64,000 bases of DNA from Ricordea florida (taxonomy: Eukaryota > Cnidaria > Anthozoa > Corallimorpharia > Ricordeidae): positions 12,471,151-12,535,150 of the forward strand of contig OX453275.1 in the NCBI GenBank assembly GCA_949710005.1. The letters run 5' to 3'. The notes under the pieces are model-generated. The model ran no database searches and was not told where the DNA came from. It worked only from the letters and a program-made list of their open reading frames with translations. Position numbers and translations under genes: made by a program. Below, piece by piece: positions 13,947-27,100 of this stretch; within the stretch, counting starts at the first letter, position 1; the number at the start of each line of letters is the position of its first letter.

Positions 13947-14880
13947 ATGTCAGCAATTATGTCCTCCTGTAACGCTGCCATTTTTCAACACCTCGCTCAA
14001 TACAAAAAGTGGAGTAGCAATCTAAGGGACAAACGAAAAATCAAATATAACATGGTTGGGGTAAGTTCATTCATCCAGGAAGCCATGCCTGAAATAAAAA
14101 ACCTAAAAGGTTTCATTGCAAGCGAGAAATTAAAAATTTTCCAGGTCGCAAACAATATTGTCCTCCATTTTACATGGCAAAAAATGGTCACTACTCATCT
14201 GCAAGAAAGTCTGTATCTAGGCTCCTGGATGTTGTCATCAGCTTTTGCACCGCTAAACAACAGTTCATGATCCAATGTCTTCGTGACCGGATTTTTACGG
14301 CTGTACGATAAATGGAAACGAAGATATTTCCAAAAAGGTGAGTCGCAAATCAACTTTAGAAAAGAAAGGTGTTAAGTGAAGTGTAACGGAGGAGAAGAAG
14401 CGATGAAGAAGTCCGAAAAACAGCTCCAAAATCACGAGGAGACCTCACACAATCCACCATGGATTGCTTTGTTACACTTCGTATTTGTTGGGTCCCCAAT
14501 TGCTAATATGTAGAGACCCCCTATTGTGGAGATAAAGCACACGTTTGTAGTGCCGTCTTTTGTATTACATCATTTGCACGTGTGTTTTTCGTGGGACTTT
14601 AACAACTATAGCGCTTGTTATGGATGCAAAGAAGAAATCTATGAATAAATCTACTTCAAATGCTGATAAAATGAAAGAAAGGAGGCTCTGCAGTGTTAAA
14701 GGGGCATTTTTTTATCAGGGAGAACTTAATTGACATGACCTATAAGCTAAACAAGAAGAAATCAGCATATGTGCTTGCTGGCACGGTTCGCCATGTTTGT
14801 GGGGAACTTAAGCAAAAACGTAAAGGGATCTTTCAGGTCCCTTTGGAAGTAAATGAGGAAATAATAGCTTCTATGTAGAA
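13947..14880 (+). other. Unassigned open frames, probably non-coding
   Basis: A 107-codon frame (13,947-14,270) and a 61-codon frame (14,693-14,878) are open, the latter preceded in another frame by MDAKKKSMNKS at 14,619. Neither shows a recognisable domain or splice pattern. They could be remnants of a repeat ORF. Confidence 0.2.
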
Positions 14881-15899
14881 AATTATGCTTTTAAAACTGA
14901 ACAGTTAAGATCTTCCTTCTATTTTGTATGTCACTATGTACTTTTGTAAAAGTGCCACGCCCACAAGGGATTTTGGGTAATTTTTGATTTTTACCGAATA
15001 CATTAAAAAAGGACAGAAGTGAAACAAGAAATGATTTGTTAGTGATATGTAGCTGAAATATAAGCAAATTGTATAGTTTGGTTGCTTTCCTTCACATTTG
15101 GAAAATTTGCCTAGTGTTACACAAAAGTGCGCGGTGATTGTGCTACAAGTCATTGGTCTGGCCTCCCTCTGTAGGAATAGCTTGAGATCTTTGTAGGAGT
15201 AACATGAGAATCCTTTTTAAATAATTTATTTGTTGGAGTAACTCAACACTAAGTTCATATTTTTTTACAGAAATAACAACATGAGACTTTTGTTCATACT
15301 TTTGTAAGGGGAACATGAGACTTTTGTTCAGATCTTGGTAATTAATAGTACTGTGATTTGCAATTACTACTCTTGTTCATCTCTTGATAGGAGTACATTT
15401 TTAAAACACTAGACTTTTTTTGGAAAAGTAACTGGAAAGATACTGGTCCCTCTCTTTGTAAGGGTAATTTGAGACTATTGTTTATATCCATGTTAGGTCA
15501 CCTAAGGCTTTTGTTTACATGTATATCATACATGTAGTTTGCAAAAGTGACAAGAAACTTAAGGTTATCTCTGAAGGAGTACTGCTAACTGAGGCAATTC
15601 TCACTTTTTGTTGGTTATGTCATGCAACATCAGTTAATAGGGCTAAAAAAACAAGGCAAAGCAAAATTGCCACCAGGAAGAATTTATTTCAGCCAACTGC
15701 AAAAGATAAGCATTACTCTTGAAGCCTTATGTAAGACCAAAATGGCAGCATGGATTTATTCATTTAAGATTTTGCAGATCAAGACAAACTTTTAAATTAC
15801 ACAAACTAGCCCCAGGTCAATATTAATTTTATTATTACTTGACCTTTTTTTCATGTTACACTTTGGTGGTCACAAAAAAGGAAAAGAAAAAGAGAGATA
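14881..15899. other. Non-coding DNA with short TGAGACTTTTGTT repeats
   Basis: Variants of the words ACATGAGACTTTTGTTCA and TTTGTAGGAGTAAC recur at about 15,180-15,510, an old minisatellite-like stretch. No gene. Confidence 0.4.
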
Positions 15900-16081
15900 A
15901 TGAAAATACAAGATATTGGGATAATCAAATGAATTGATAAAGTAAGTTATATCACTGTAAGGTAAAAGGAAGGTGCTGACGTTTCAAGCGTTAGCCCTTC
16001 GTTGGCCCTCCCTTTTACCTTACGGTTGTATAACTTACTCTATCAATTTGTTTGATTATCCCAATTTCTTGTGTTTCAATT
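15900..16081. mobile_element. MITE with about 70-bp inverted repeats
   Basis: The left arm (containing TTGGGATAATCAAATGAATT and GTAAGGTAAAAGG) is matched by an inverted right arm ending at about 16,081, with scattered mismatches. Divergence of the arms suggests an older copy. Confidence 0.75.
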
Positions 16082-18074
16082 CCCCACTAACGCAGCACCA
16101 GTTTCTTTAGAAACTATCCTCATAATCAAAATACAGCTGCAACTTCTTGAAAGCTGCTACATGTATAAGCAACTCCTTTTTTTAGTAGTAATTACAACAC
16201 ATTCTCATACTCCAAGGAAATTAACACAGTCCTGTTAATTGAAATCAATGCACTAGTAATTAATCACCTCTACAGTCAAAAGCATAAAATAATTTGCATC
16301 TCCGAGATCCATGCTGAGAGTTTTGAATGCAATAATGTACATAACACAATGGTATTTCCTATATTGGAGCAGATAATACAAATTTGAAGTGACCCAGAAA
16401 GACTGCAAGTAAAAAGTAACTGTATATGAAGGCTGAAACGCCCCATCAGGAATGCTCCTATGATTTATGTAAGGAAGGTCACATGTAAATTGCTTCAACC
16501 AAGGTAAGTTCTACATGTTGAAATTTATGTACATCTGCCTTGTAGATTAACTGGCATGTTATGTTGCAGTTCAGTTTTATCCTTGGTTCAAATTTGGTTT
16601 TCTTATGTTTTGGTTATGGTAATTTCATGATAATGAGATTGAAACAAAGGAAAATGAAGTTTATTTGAACTGTGGAAAAAATTGAACCACAACATATATA
16701 CCACATTCACACTTAATCTTTTGAGCTAATGATCTAACCAATCCTGACATTGAACATTGCATAATTTAGTGTTGTACATTGTATGTCAACTGTAGAAATA
16801 TTCTTTTGCACATCATAGCACACAGCAGTGTAATTAAAACAAAATAATTATCTTTAAAAACCAAAAAATAAAAAAAATAAACTACATTGGTGAAACAGCA
16901 GAATGGAAATTTGTGTGCTATGATCTACACTCGCAAAGTTACACTGTACATGTCTGCATCTAGTCTAAATCTACATGGAACAGATTTCCGCAGCCGTGTT
17001 TATACTACACGAAATAACAGGTATAAAAACAGCCCGGAGGCCATAGTTCAAATTCCAAGTATAATGTTTCCTGTTCTTTTGTTTCAAGAGGTGGTAGTAA
17101 CGATAACAGGTAACGATTCAAGCAGAGTAGAAAGAAAACATTGCCAGTTCCTAGGGAAGCTGCTTGGAGGTTTACGTATTGTAAATTATCAGGAAAATGG
17201 ACGCGGTATGTTTAACTTGCCTTAATCACCATTACAGTCAGCTTTCGAGTATTTTTTGCTCTGACGGGTTGGGCCGTTCAGAAATCGACGGGTTTAGTCT
17301 AAGGAACAGTGTAATCAACCATGCCAGCCAGCAATTGTAGATTTTTAAAGTTTGAGAGCATTGTGTAGAGACCCCTGAAACAATTTCACTGAAGATACTG
17401 TATGAGCAGGCTCTCGCAAAAAGGTTTTGAATTCCAGTCTTGGTACACACACTGAACAGCTGTTTATATCTACAACATCTAGTGATCGAAGCACGTGGAC
17501 AAACAAGCGCATGTTCAGACGGCGAGATGGACATTACAAAGAATTTTAAAGAATCGATTCGAATTATCTTATTAGAGGCGACTACGTACACAAAAGGCCA
17601 ATAATATTTTGAAATTTCGCGACACGGACCAGATGCAAAACGTCACATGTCAGAGTCTGCACACTGTATGCCCTACGACTTTGCTCTTAAACCACGAGCA
17701 CCAACGAATATCACAAACATTCAAAAGACATGAAATGAAACGGAACAGTAAGCCTCTAACCTGGGTAACGAGATATGCATGCGTCTCAATGCTATGTACA
17801 GTGAAAATAATGACGCCTTATAAATTAAGCTTTGACATTGATATTGTACGCACCACTAGAAGTTCAGCCACATGGTCGAACAGGCAGTTCACAGCGCAGT
17901 AAACGATTACTGCTACGCCACTTCTATGCAATAGTTTGAGCGCAAACCCAGAAATCATTTCATTGTACACTCATCACGGGACAGAGGATCCACTCCCTCT
18001 CCTCGGCCATCTTTCTTTTTCAGCTGACCGCCTTCTTCAGAAGCTTGGACGCATGCGCATGGGGAGAGTCTAAG
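16082..18074. other. Non-coding DNA upstream of FUZ
   Basis: Contains an imperfect repeat at 16,560-16,690 related to the fold-back at 54,347-54,424 (shared CCTTGGTT and GAAACAAAGGAAA). The 120 bp before the FUZ start are more GC-rich and presumably hold its promoter and 5' UTR. No TATA box stands out. Confidence 0.4.
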
Positions 18075-18152
18075 ATGGCGGCGTATTTGGTTTGTTTGAC
18101 AACTGAAGGAGGTATTCCACTTTTTACTCGCACTAAAGGAAACCTACCTCAG
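18075..18152 (+). CDS. FUZ: FUZ exon 1
   Basis: Starts at an ATG in the context AAGATGGCG and encodes MAAYLVCLTTEGGIPLFTRT and six further residues. This matches the first beta strands of the N-terminal longin domain. Donor GTAGAT; phase 0. Confidence 0.85.
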
Positions 18153-21100
18153 GTAGATACTTGTAGATTGTATTTTATAAATTGTTAGATTTGCTTCACG
18201 TGTTATTTTCTTTATTCTTAAAAAAATTAAATCTTTTAAGTTTGAACGTAAAGTTACAGTACTTCTGTAACTTTTTGCATCTTATTTTCAGCTACCTTTC
18301 CCAGTCATTGGTTCGCTTAATGGTGTGTGTATGTTTGCCAGTAATCAAAATACTACCCTAAGAAACACAATAACAGATGATGCCAAGGTTGTGTGGAAGG
18401 TCTTCCATGAAAAGTAAGATTGATGACAGGTTTTAGAATAACAGTTAAATCACAGTACCATCAATAACTAACTATTAGATTATGAGCTCGAGATTTCTTT
18501 GGAAATTTCTATAGAAACTGAGAGCGAATAATCTAATTGTTTTAGTAAAAATAATGATAAATCAATCGTGCCTATGTAAAAATACATAAATACTAAAATA
18601 ATCTTCCCTCGAAACTTCACTTACTTAAGTGTGAAAATGTTGCCATTTTAAAACAATCTTCAACCTAGAAGCTCAGCCAGTTAGATTGTGGCATTTGCAT
18701 TAGTACACTAGTAGATTTTTACTACTTTGAGTTATCTTCCTACTCATGTTGGAAGATAATTTTACCTTAAAATTGCTTTACTCCATTGGATAATAATAAA
18801 AAAACCTGGATGGAAGGGGCTCTCATCTTTTTTACTTTGCCTTAGTGTGTTCAACTGTTTTAACTTTACATTTACTTTATTAATAGTAGTGTTCATGCTT
18901 TAACTTCCTGTTTTCTATAATACCTTCCTAACAGAATTACCCTGATCATTGTAACTGCTGATGACAATTCCAGTGACCTTCATCTTAACAGATTGTTGGA
19001 ATTTATCTTTAATGCAATGGTGGGTATGAAACACATGGCTGGCATAATAAGCATAAATGTTTTATTAGTCAAAGAATAACTAATAATTATTCTTTTATGT
19101 ACATGTATAATAACATGTACAATCATGTATGCCATCATGGTCTGGTGTGCAGCTACATGTTTATGCTGTATCCATATAATATTATATTTCTTTAATATGT
19201 CAAATTTGCCATTTTATATATACATGTTATATGTACTTGTAATTCATTGTTTCTTTCTGTTAAATTGTTTTTTCCTGTTGCCCATAAAAGTCTAATTGGG
19301 TAAAAGAGGGTAGGATGCGCTGTTCTCCTTACATGCATAATCAAACTTCCATAAGCAAGTATCTGTCAAAATATGATATGTTGATATGTTTTTTAGTTAT
19401 TTACAAAGTAGCATTTTGAACCAAGGTGAAGTTCAGATGTATGTGACTGTTATTTAGCAAAGTAAACAGCTGTTCTTAGGAGGAACAAAAATGACTTTAG
19501 CAGGCTGTACAGTGAAGTACGGCCAGTTAAATTGACCAGTCACAGCATGCATACTAACTGAGAGATAATATTGCAATAAAATATTGTTACAGTAAAAACT
19601 AGTCATGTATTTGGCCATGTTTACAGTATCTGACCATGTGTGTAATGTTATAATAGTGGAACAGTTTTCTTTTTTCAGGTTCTTTTATTAGGAATTGATG
19701 AGCTGACAACCATCAGGACTGTGGAGGTCCTTAAAAGAGAGCTACGGGTAAGACTACAGAACAGTGGGGGACACTCGGTCCTGGTACAAATTAATCAATT
19801 ACAATTTCTATTACAACTATTACACTATTACAGTTTCTGAGAAGAACCAATACATGTATTTGAGAAAGTGTTTTAAACAAAAATTTTCCAAATTTGAAAA
19901 ATCCACAGGTTTAAAGGGTAAGTTTGCTTTTGCAATGGTTAATGGAATCAATTGCGTGATTGATGGTTATTGATGAGGGCACTTATTATGATTGACTGAT
20001 GTAAATGTTTACTGGTGTCTAATTACAGCCAACTGTGCAGTTTCATTGTCCAATTTGTTACAAATCTATAGAATACAGTGTTATACATGCAACTGAGGAA
20101 AAAGCAGTTAATGAATTTGAAGAAATTGTAAAGATAATGATTAACAAGTCAACTGGACAGGTAAAAACGCATGGATGTACACTGTACTACACAAATAGAG
20201 AGTGATAAAAATACGGCTTTGGGACACAGAGATTTATTCAAGGATATTTTAGCTTGTAACCTAAATAAATTTAGCAAAGCTTAATCAGAGATTTAATCAG
20301 AAATATTTTTACTGATTAAGTTTTGCAAGATTGCTAATGTTAGTACACACTAGTAGAATACTAAGCAGTAATAAAAGAAAATTTCTAGGACACAGAATTT
20401 TAGGTAATATTTTATAAAGCAATATTTCTGGGACACATAAATTAATTCATTTTTAAAACTTGATTTAAAAAATAGAAAATATTCATAAAAGTAATTATGG
20501 ATCGATTAAATGAGCTGAGTACAAAACAATTAAGCTCTTTACTTTCATGGTATAGAATTCAAGACAGATCAAGAATGACTGTTAAAGAAGCTAAAATACA
20601 AGCATTGAATAATATACCAGAAATAATTAATAATGTAAATCAAATTGTTGATAATAGGTGGGAAATTTTTAGAGCTATGGATAATGCACCAAGGCGAAGA
20701 GCAAATAGACCTCAACCACCTCTTCCTATACCACAAATAAGACCAACAAACCGACCAAATTTACCGCCTTTAACTATTCCACAACCAATGCTGGGAACAC
20801 CGCCAGGATCACCTGATAGATATAGACCTGGAACGCCACCAGGTTTACCACCCCCAAACCAACCCAAAATAAATATTAATAAAACTAAAACAAAAAGACC
20901 TCCCCCACCTAAACCAACACGCCCACCGCCGCCTATTCCAACAAAAACTAAAAAACCACCAATAAAACAAGATTCTATTAAAAATACAAAACAAACTCCT
21001 TTTGTTGGAAATATATTAAATAAGTTTTGGAATTTTGTAAAACCATATATTCCTGAAAAAGTAAAAAATAAAAAAGAAGAACTAGCTAAAAAATTTATAG

Positions 21101-24100
21101 AAAGATATAAAACAGTAAATAAACCAAAACAAATAAAAGCTAAAAGAGATTATGTGAAGGAGGGTGCAAGACGTAAAACAAAAATAAAACCAAATATGTC
21201 TGATAGTAAGAAAGATGAATTTAATGAAGAAGAAGAAGAAGAAGAATTCATTATAAAAGAAAATGTAAAAAAATTCAAAAAGGGTTATTTGAAACAACAC
21301 ATTATAGATGGTAAAAAAGGATATTCTATTGATGAATTCTTGAAAAAAATAAAACCAAAAGTTATAGATATTATTAATAAACATAAGAAACCAATTAAGG
21401 TTAAGGCTATATTAACAGTTAAGTTTGTAAGAATAGATCCAAAAGAAAACGAAATTAGGTCTGTAAAAAAAATACTTTCAAAAGAAAACGGAATTATAGT
21501 AGAAATCGAAAAATACTTTCATGCTAAAATAATGATAATTACTGAAGCAAGAGATTTATCAATAGAATATAATAGTATGGTTAGTAATATACAGCAAGAG
21601 GTTTTTGATTTTGAAGAAAAATACATTAATATCGGTTTAGAATTCGATTCTGTGACACGTTTTGATGTTGGAATAACTCCCTACTCATTTATTTCTGGAA
21701 GTTCATATATTCCAACACCAAAAAGATTAGCAGCAAAAAAAGCTACTATTAATATACAGAATAAGTGTGAAGATTGTGGTAAACTTTCATTAACAGAGGC
21801 GGTTTTCCCAAGAAAAAACCATAGGGAGAGAGTAAATAATGAATTGTTGGAAAATTGTAAAAAATTAGACTTTTCTGGTATTGAAGGGCCAATGTTATTA
21901 AAAGATTTTTCCAAGTTTGAAAAACAAAACAAATATCCAGTTAATGTATTGAAATATGATGAAGAAGATGATAAAATATATCCTGCAAGATTAAGCGATA
22001 AATGTTATTGTAAGAAAGAAGAAAAATGTAAGAATTGCGGTTGTATAAAAAAAGATTGCAAGAAAAAACAGAAATGTAAGAACGAAGGATGTATAAAACA
22101 CGAATGTGAAGAATGTGGTTGTAATAAATGTGATTGTAATAATTATGAATGTAAGTTATGCGATTGTAAAGTTATAACATTAATTTTAATAAATAATGGT
22201 GAAAAAAGCCATTATATTTTAGTAAAAAATGTTAGCAGACTTTTATCATCAGAAATTGATAAAAATAAGAACAAAAAACATTTCTGCATTAGATGTTTCA
22301 ATTCATTTTATGATGAAAGGGTTTTGCTAGAACATAAGGAATACTGTGATTCACACGGGGAAGTTAAAATAAAAATGCCCGCGAATAAAGATGGGAGTCC
22401 AAAATTTATTTACTTTAAAAATTTTAAAAATAAAATGCGATTACCTTTTGTTATTTATGTAGATTTTGAAAGCTGCCTAATTCCAATACATTATTGTTCA
22501 CCAAATGAAATTAAAAGCTTTACTGAAAATTACCAATTGCATAAAGCATCAGGATTCTGCTATTATATCAAATGTTTTGATGAAAGTATATTGCCTGATG
22601 ATTTTAAAAAGTGTGTGAAGTATACCTCAAAATCTGATGATGAGGATGTAGCTCAGATATTTACAGAATATTTAGAAAGAGATGTTAAGAAAATTTTTAT
22701 GTTAATAGAAGAAAGAAAGAAGAAGTTTGAATTTTATAATAAGAAGAATATGTCAGAAATGGATAAAAAAGATTATGAAAATGCAACTAATTGCCATATA
22801 TGTGATCGAAAATTTAATGAAAATACAGAAGAAGATTTTAAAAAAGTAATAGATCATTGTCATCTTACTGGGAAATATAGAGGAGCAGCACATAATATGT
22901 GTAACTTAAAATATATGATTCCTAAATTTATTCCAGTAATAATTCACAATCTTTCAGGGTATGATTCACATCTATTTATTAAGAATCTTGGTAAAACAAA
23001 GGGTAAAATTAATTGTTTGGCTTGCACAGATGAAAAGTATATTAGTTTTTCAAAGAAAATTTTAATTAATTATGATTGTGAGGGTGAAGAGGATGATAAT
23101 GATGATGGTGGTGATGTAGATGAAGATGGAAATACAAAACCTATTACTAGAACAATAAGATTCATTGATTCTTATAAATTTATGCAAAGCTCTCTTAGTG
23201 GATTAGTTGACAACCTTACTAAATGTGGAAAATGTGAATCATGTAAACCAGGAAAATGTTTGAAAAGCTATATAAAAGATGGAAAGATTATTACTTTTAA
23301 AGGTGTTGGTAATTGCGATCAATGTAAGAATTGTAAGTTATTAGAAAGTATGTGTTTTTCACCAATAGATAAAAATATGAAAGAAACTAAAAAACATTTT
23401 GAAGGAGAAAAGTTAAAACTATTGTTGAGAAAGGGCGTGTTCCCTTATGATTATTTTGATCGTATTGATAAACTTAATGAAACAGAAATTCCAACAAAGA
23501 AAGAATTTAAATCAATTCTTAATAATCAAGATATTTCAGATGAAGATTATGAACATGCAAAAAATGTATGGAAAACATTTGATATGAAAACAATGAGAGA
23601 TTATCATGATTTATATCTAAAAACAGATGTATTACAGCTAGTCGATGTATTTGAGAACTTTAGAGATGTATGTATTAATAATTATAGTTTAGATCCGGCT
23701 CACTATTTTACATCACCAGGATTATCTTGGGATGCAATGTTAAAATTAACTAAAGTTAGTTTGGAATTGTTTAAAGATGTTAATATGCTACTTTTTATTG
23801 AGAAAGGAATTAGGGGAGGAACATCCCAAGTATCAAAAAGATATGCTAAAGCTAATAACCCCTATATGACAGATTTTGAAGTAGATAAACTTATAAGTTA
23901 TATTATTTATCTAGATGCTAATAATTTATATGGAGCCGGAATGAGCAAGAAATTGCCTAAACGAGGATTTAAATGGATTCCAAATGAAGAGCTTGAAAAT
24001 TGGAGAAATATACCTTGTATACTTGAAGTTGATTTGGAATACCCAAAAAATCTTCATGATAAACATAAAGATCTACCTTTAGCTCCAGAAAAACTTACTG

Positions 24101-27100
24101 TTAATAAAGTTAAGAAATTAATACCAAACCTATTAAATAAGCAAAGATATGTAGTTCACCATGAAACTCTAAAATTTTATGAAAGCCTAGGATTAAAAAT
24201 AACAAAGATTCATAAGGGAATTAAATTTCAAGAGTCTGAGTGGTTAAAACCCTACATTGATTTGAATACTAAATTAAGAGCACAAGCTAAAAACGACTTT
24301 GAAAAAGATTTCTTTAAACTTATGAATAACTCTGTATTTGGTAAAACAATGGAAAATATGAGAAAAAGGATAGATGTTAGATTAGTTAATAATATAGAAT
24401 CAGCCAAAAAATTAATAAGAAAACCAAACTTTAATCATTTTACTATCTTTTCTGAGGATCTAGCTGCTATAAATATGAAGAAAACAGAAATAAGATTTAA
24501 TAAACCAATTTATGTTGGGTTTTCAATTTTAGATCTAAGTAAACAAATAATGTATGATTTTCATTATAATTATATCAAAGAAAAATATGGTGGAAAAGCA
24601 GAATTACTTATGACTGATACTGATAGTCTTGTATATATTATAGAAACTGCAGATTTCTACAAAGATATAAACCCCGACGTTAAAGAAAAGTTTGACACTA
24701 GTAATTACTTTAAAGATCACCCATCTGGAATTGAGGTGGGTGTAAACAAAAAAGTAATTGGAATGTTCAAAGATGAATTTGGAGGAAGTATACCTACAGA
24801 ATTTGTGGGTTTGGGAGCTAAACAATATGCTATATTAATGGATAATGGTAAAGAGATAAAGAAGAATAAAGGAACAAAGAAATTAGTTGTTAAGAAAACA
24901 ATAAAATTTAATGACTTTAAAAACTGTTTGAATACAAAAGAACCACAAATGAGATTACAAAATTTAATTGGTTCAAAACTACATGATATTTACACAAAAA
25001 CAGTTAATAAAAAAGCACTATCTGCTTATGATGATAAGAGAATAATTTGTAAAGATGGGAAAAATACTCTTCCATATGGACATTATCTTACCAAAACAGA
25101 ATCTGGTGGTAACTCAGTGTCATAAGGAACAACCTGTAACTCCTCCCTTACAAATCCACGTCTAGGTCCATCAATTAAATAATATAAAACCGGCTGATTA
25201 GATGAAATCAAACTTTTTGAAATATTATAAATTTTTATACTCCAAATGGGGTCTGTAGCCCGTCTTTTTTCACCACCTTCAAGTTCACCAGGAGATAATA
25301 AATATCTAACTTTAACCTCTGGAGACAGTCTATCCTCATCAAGCCCTACCTCACGTTGGTAATTTTTAGGTTCAATATTCACTTCTTTCATTTTTATAGC
25401 CTTAACGGGTTCTTTACCAGTTATTCTAGTTGGTGTATTATTCAAAGTTTTTATAATATCAGGTAGTCGTTTCACCCATACTCTAGATCTTTCATCACTA
25501 ACCATTTCTTGTGCATATTGGTGACTAAATAATCTTTCACCTAATATTCTGTTTGCGTTTTCCACAAATGCTTGAGCTCTATGATTTCCAGCTTCACTTC
25601 TTTGTATAAGTTTTGTAACCTCACCCATAAATTCTTTTCCTGGATCAACCATTAATGTTTTAGGGTATTTTAATTTTCTGGAATATATTTTCTCAAAAGC
25701 TTTTGATATTTCTAGACTTTCTTTTGTGGTTAATGACTCTGCATCTTTGTATCTAGAGGCTACATCAACCACGACTAATACGTATTTATATGTTTTTCTT
25801 CCAACTCTATCATGCGGTAAAAATAATAAATCTGCTTGATGAATTTGATTAGGTTTATCCACAGTCCAGCGCGGTCTAGGTATATATTTTGGTGGAGGTA
25901 GATATATTTGCCATATTGCTTGTTTTTGCAACCATTGTTTTGCTGAATCTTGACTTACTTTTGCCTTCTCGGATAATTTATTAATCGCAGAATATCCTTT
26001 CCAATATCCCTCGGTTGAATAATATATCTTACTTAAATTTTTTGATAAGGTAGAACTCATTTAAAGATTAACCAAAGTATCTTATAAATTACAATGACGT
26101 CAGAAAAAATTAATCCAAATAGAATTCCAAAGGAGCCATTTGGTTTGAAAGCTGAATCAACGCTGAACCGAATTACTCTCAATCCATCATCAGCAAGCCC
26201 CGGAGAAACTCTATATATAAATATACCAAAACTTTCAGAGAATTTAGTGATTGTTCCAGGAAGCGTATATTTACTATTCAACTTAGATGTTGAAGGACAT
26301 GCTAATAATACTCTCGTGAATAATGTGGGTAGTAATCTTGTATCTAGACTTAGGGTTCTTTTTGGTGGTGAAACATTACAGGATACGCAAAGATATGATA
26401 TATTTCAAACCTATCATGATTTATTCTTAACAGAAGAAGATAGAGAGGATAGATTAAGACAAGGCATTTCTTCCGAAAACATGAGAAAACTTAGAACAAA
26501 TGCCGGAGATAAGAAAACCCAAGATGGAAAGGAAGTGGCTCTTGCAACAGTACATAACACCAAATATCATATCCCACTAAATCATCCTATTCTAAAAGAT
26601 CATGGTGTTTTCTACCCAAAAGCTCTGGAAAATCATCTAATATTTGAGATTACACTTGCTCCAATTAATGATATCGTTGTTTATTCCGACACAACTAAAA
26701 CACCATCATATTCAATCAAAAACTTAGAGTTGGAATATTCTTCAATTTCAAGCGAATACTTAGCTCGCGAGGCACAGGCAGCTTATCAGGTTGGTAAAGG
26801 ATTCTTTTATGAAAATGTAACTTTGTACAAAACTTTTACCTTTTCCATAGGCGGTGATAGTGTTATAAATCAACATATTAATTTACCTAGAAGATCAATG
26901 ACTGGGATATTATTTTTGTTTAAATTACCAAACGCTGCAGGAGCACGTAACTCTGAGAATTTTTACAATCCAGGGATAACCTCGATTAATATAGATGTTG
27001 ATGGAGTTCCAAATCGTTTATACTCAAAGGGGATGATACCATCAGATCTATGGGAGTCGGTAAAGAAAAGATTTGAAAAAGAGTTGGGTTCCTCTCGTTG

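Noticed and set aside
20030-20160. 44-codon open stretch flanked by AG and GT just before the viral element (starting PTVQFHCPICYK), as an extra FUZ exon
   Set aside because: FUZ exon 4 joins exon 5 in phase and in homology without it, and its sequence has no counterpart in FUZ. An open run of this length is expected by chance in an intron.
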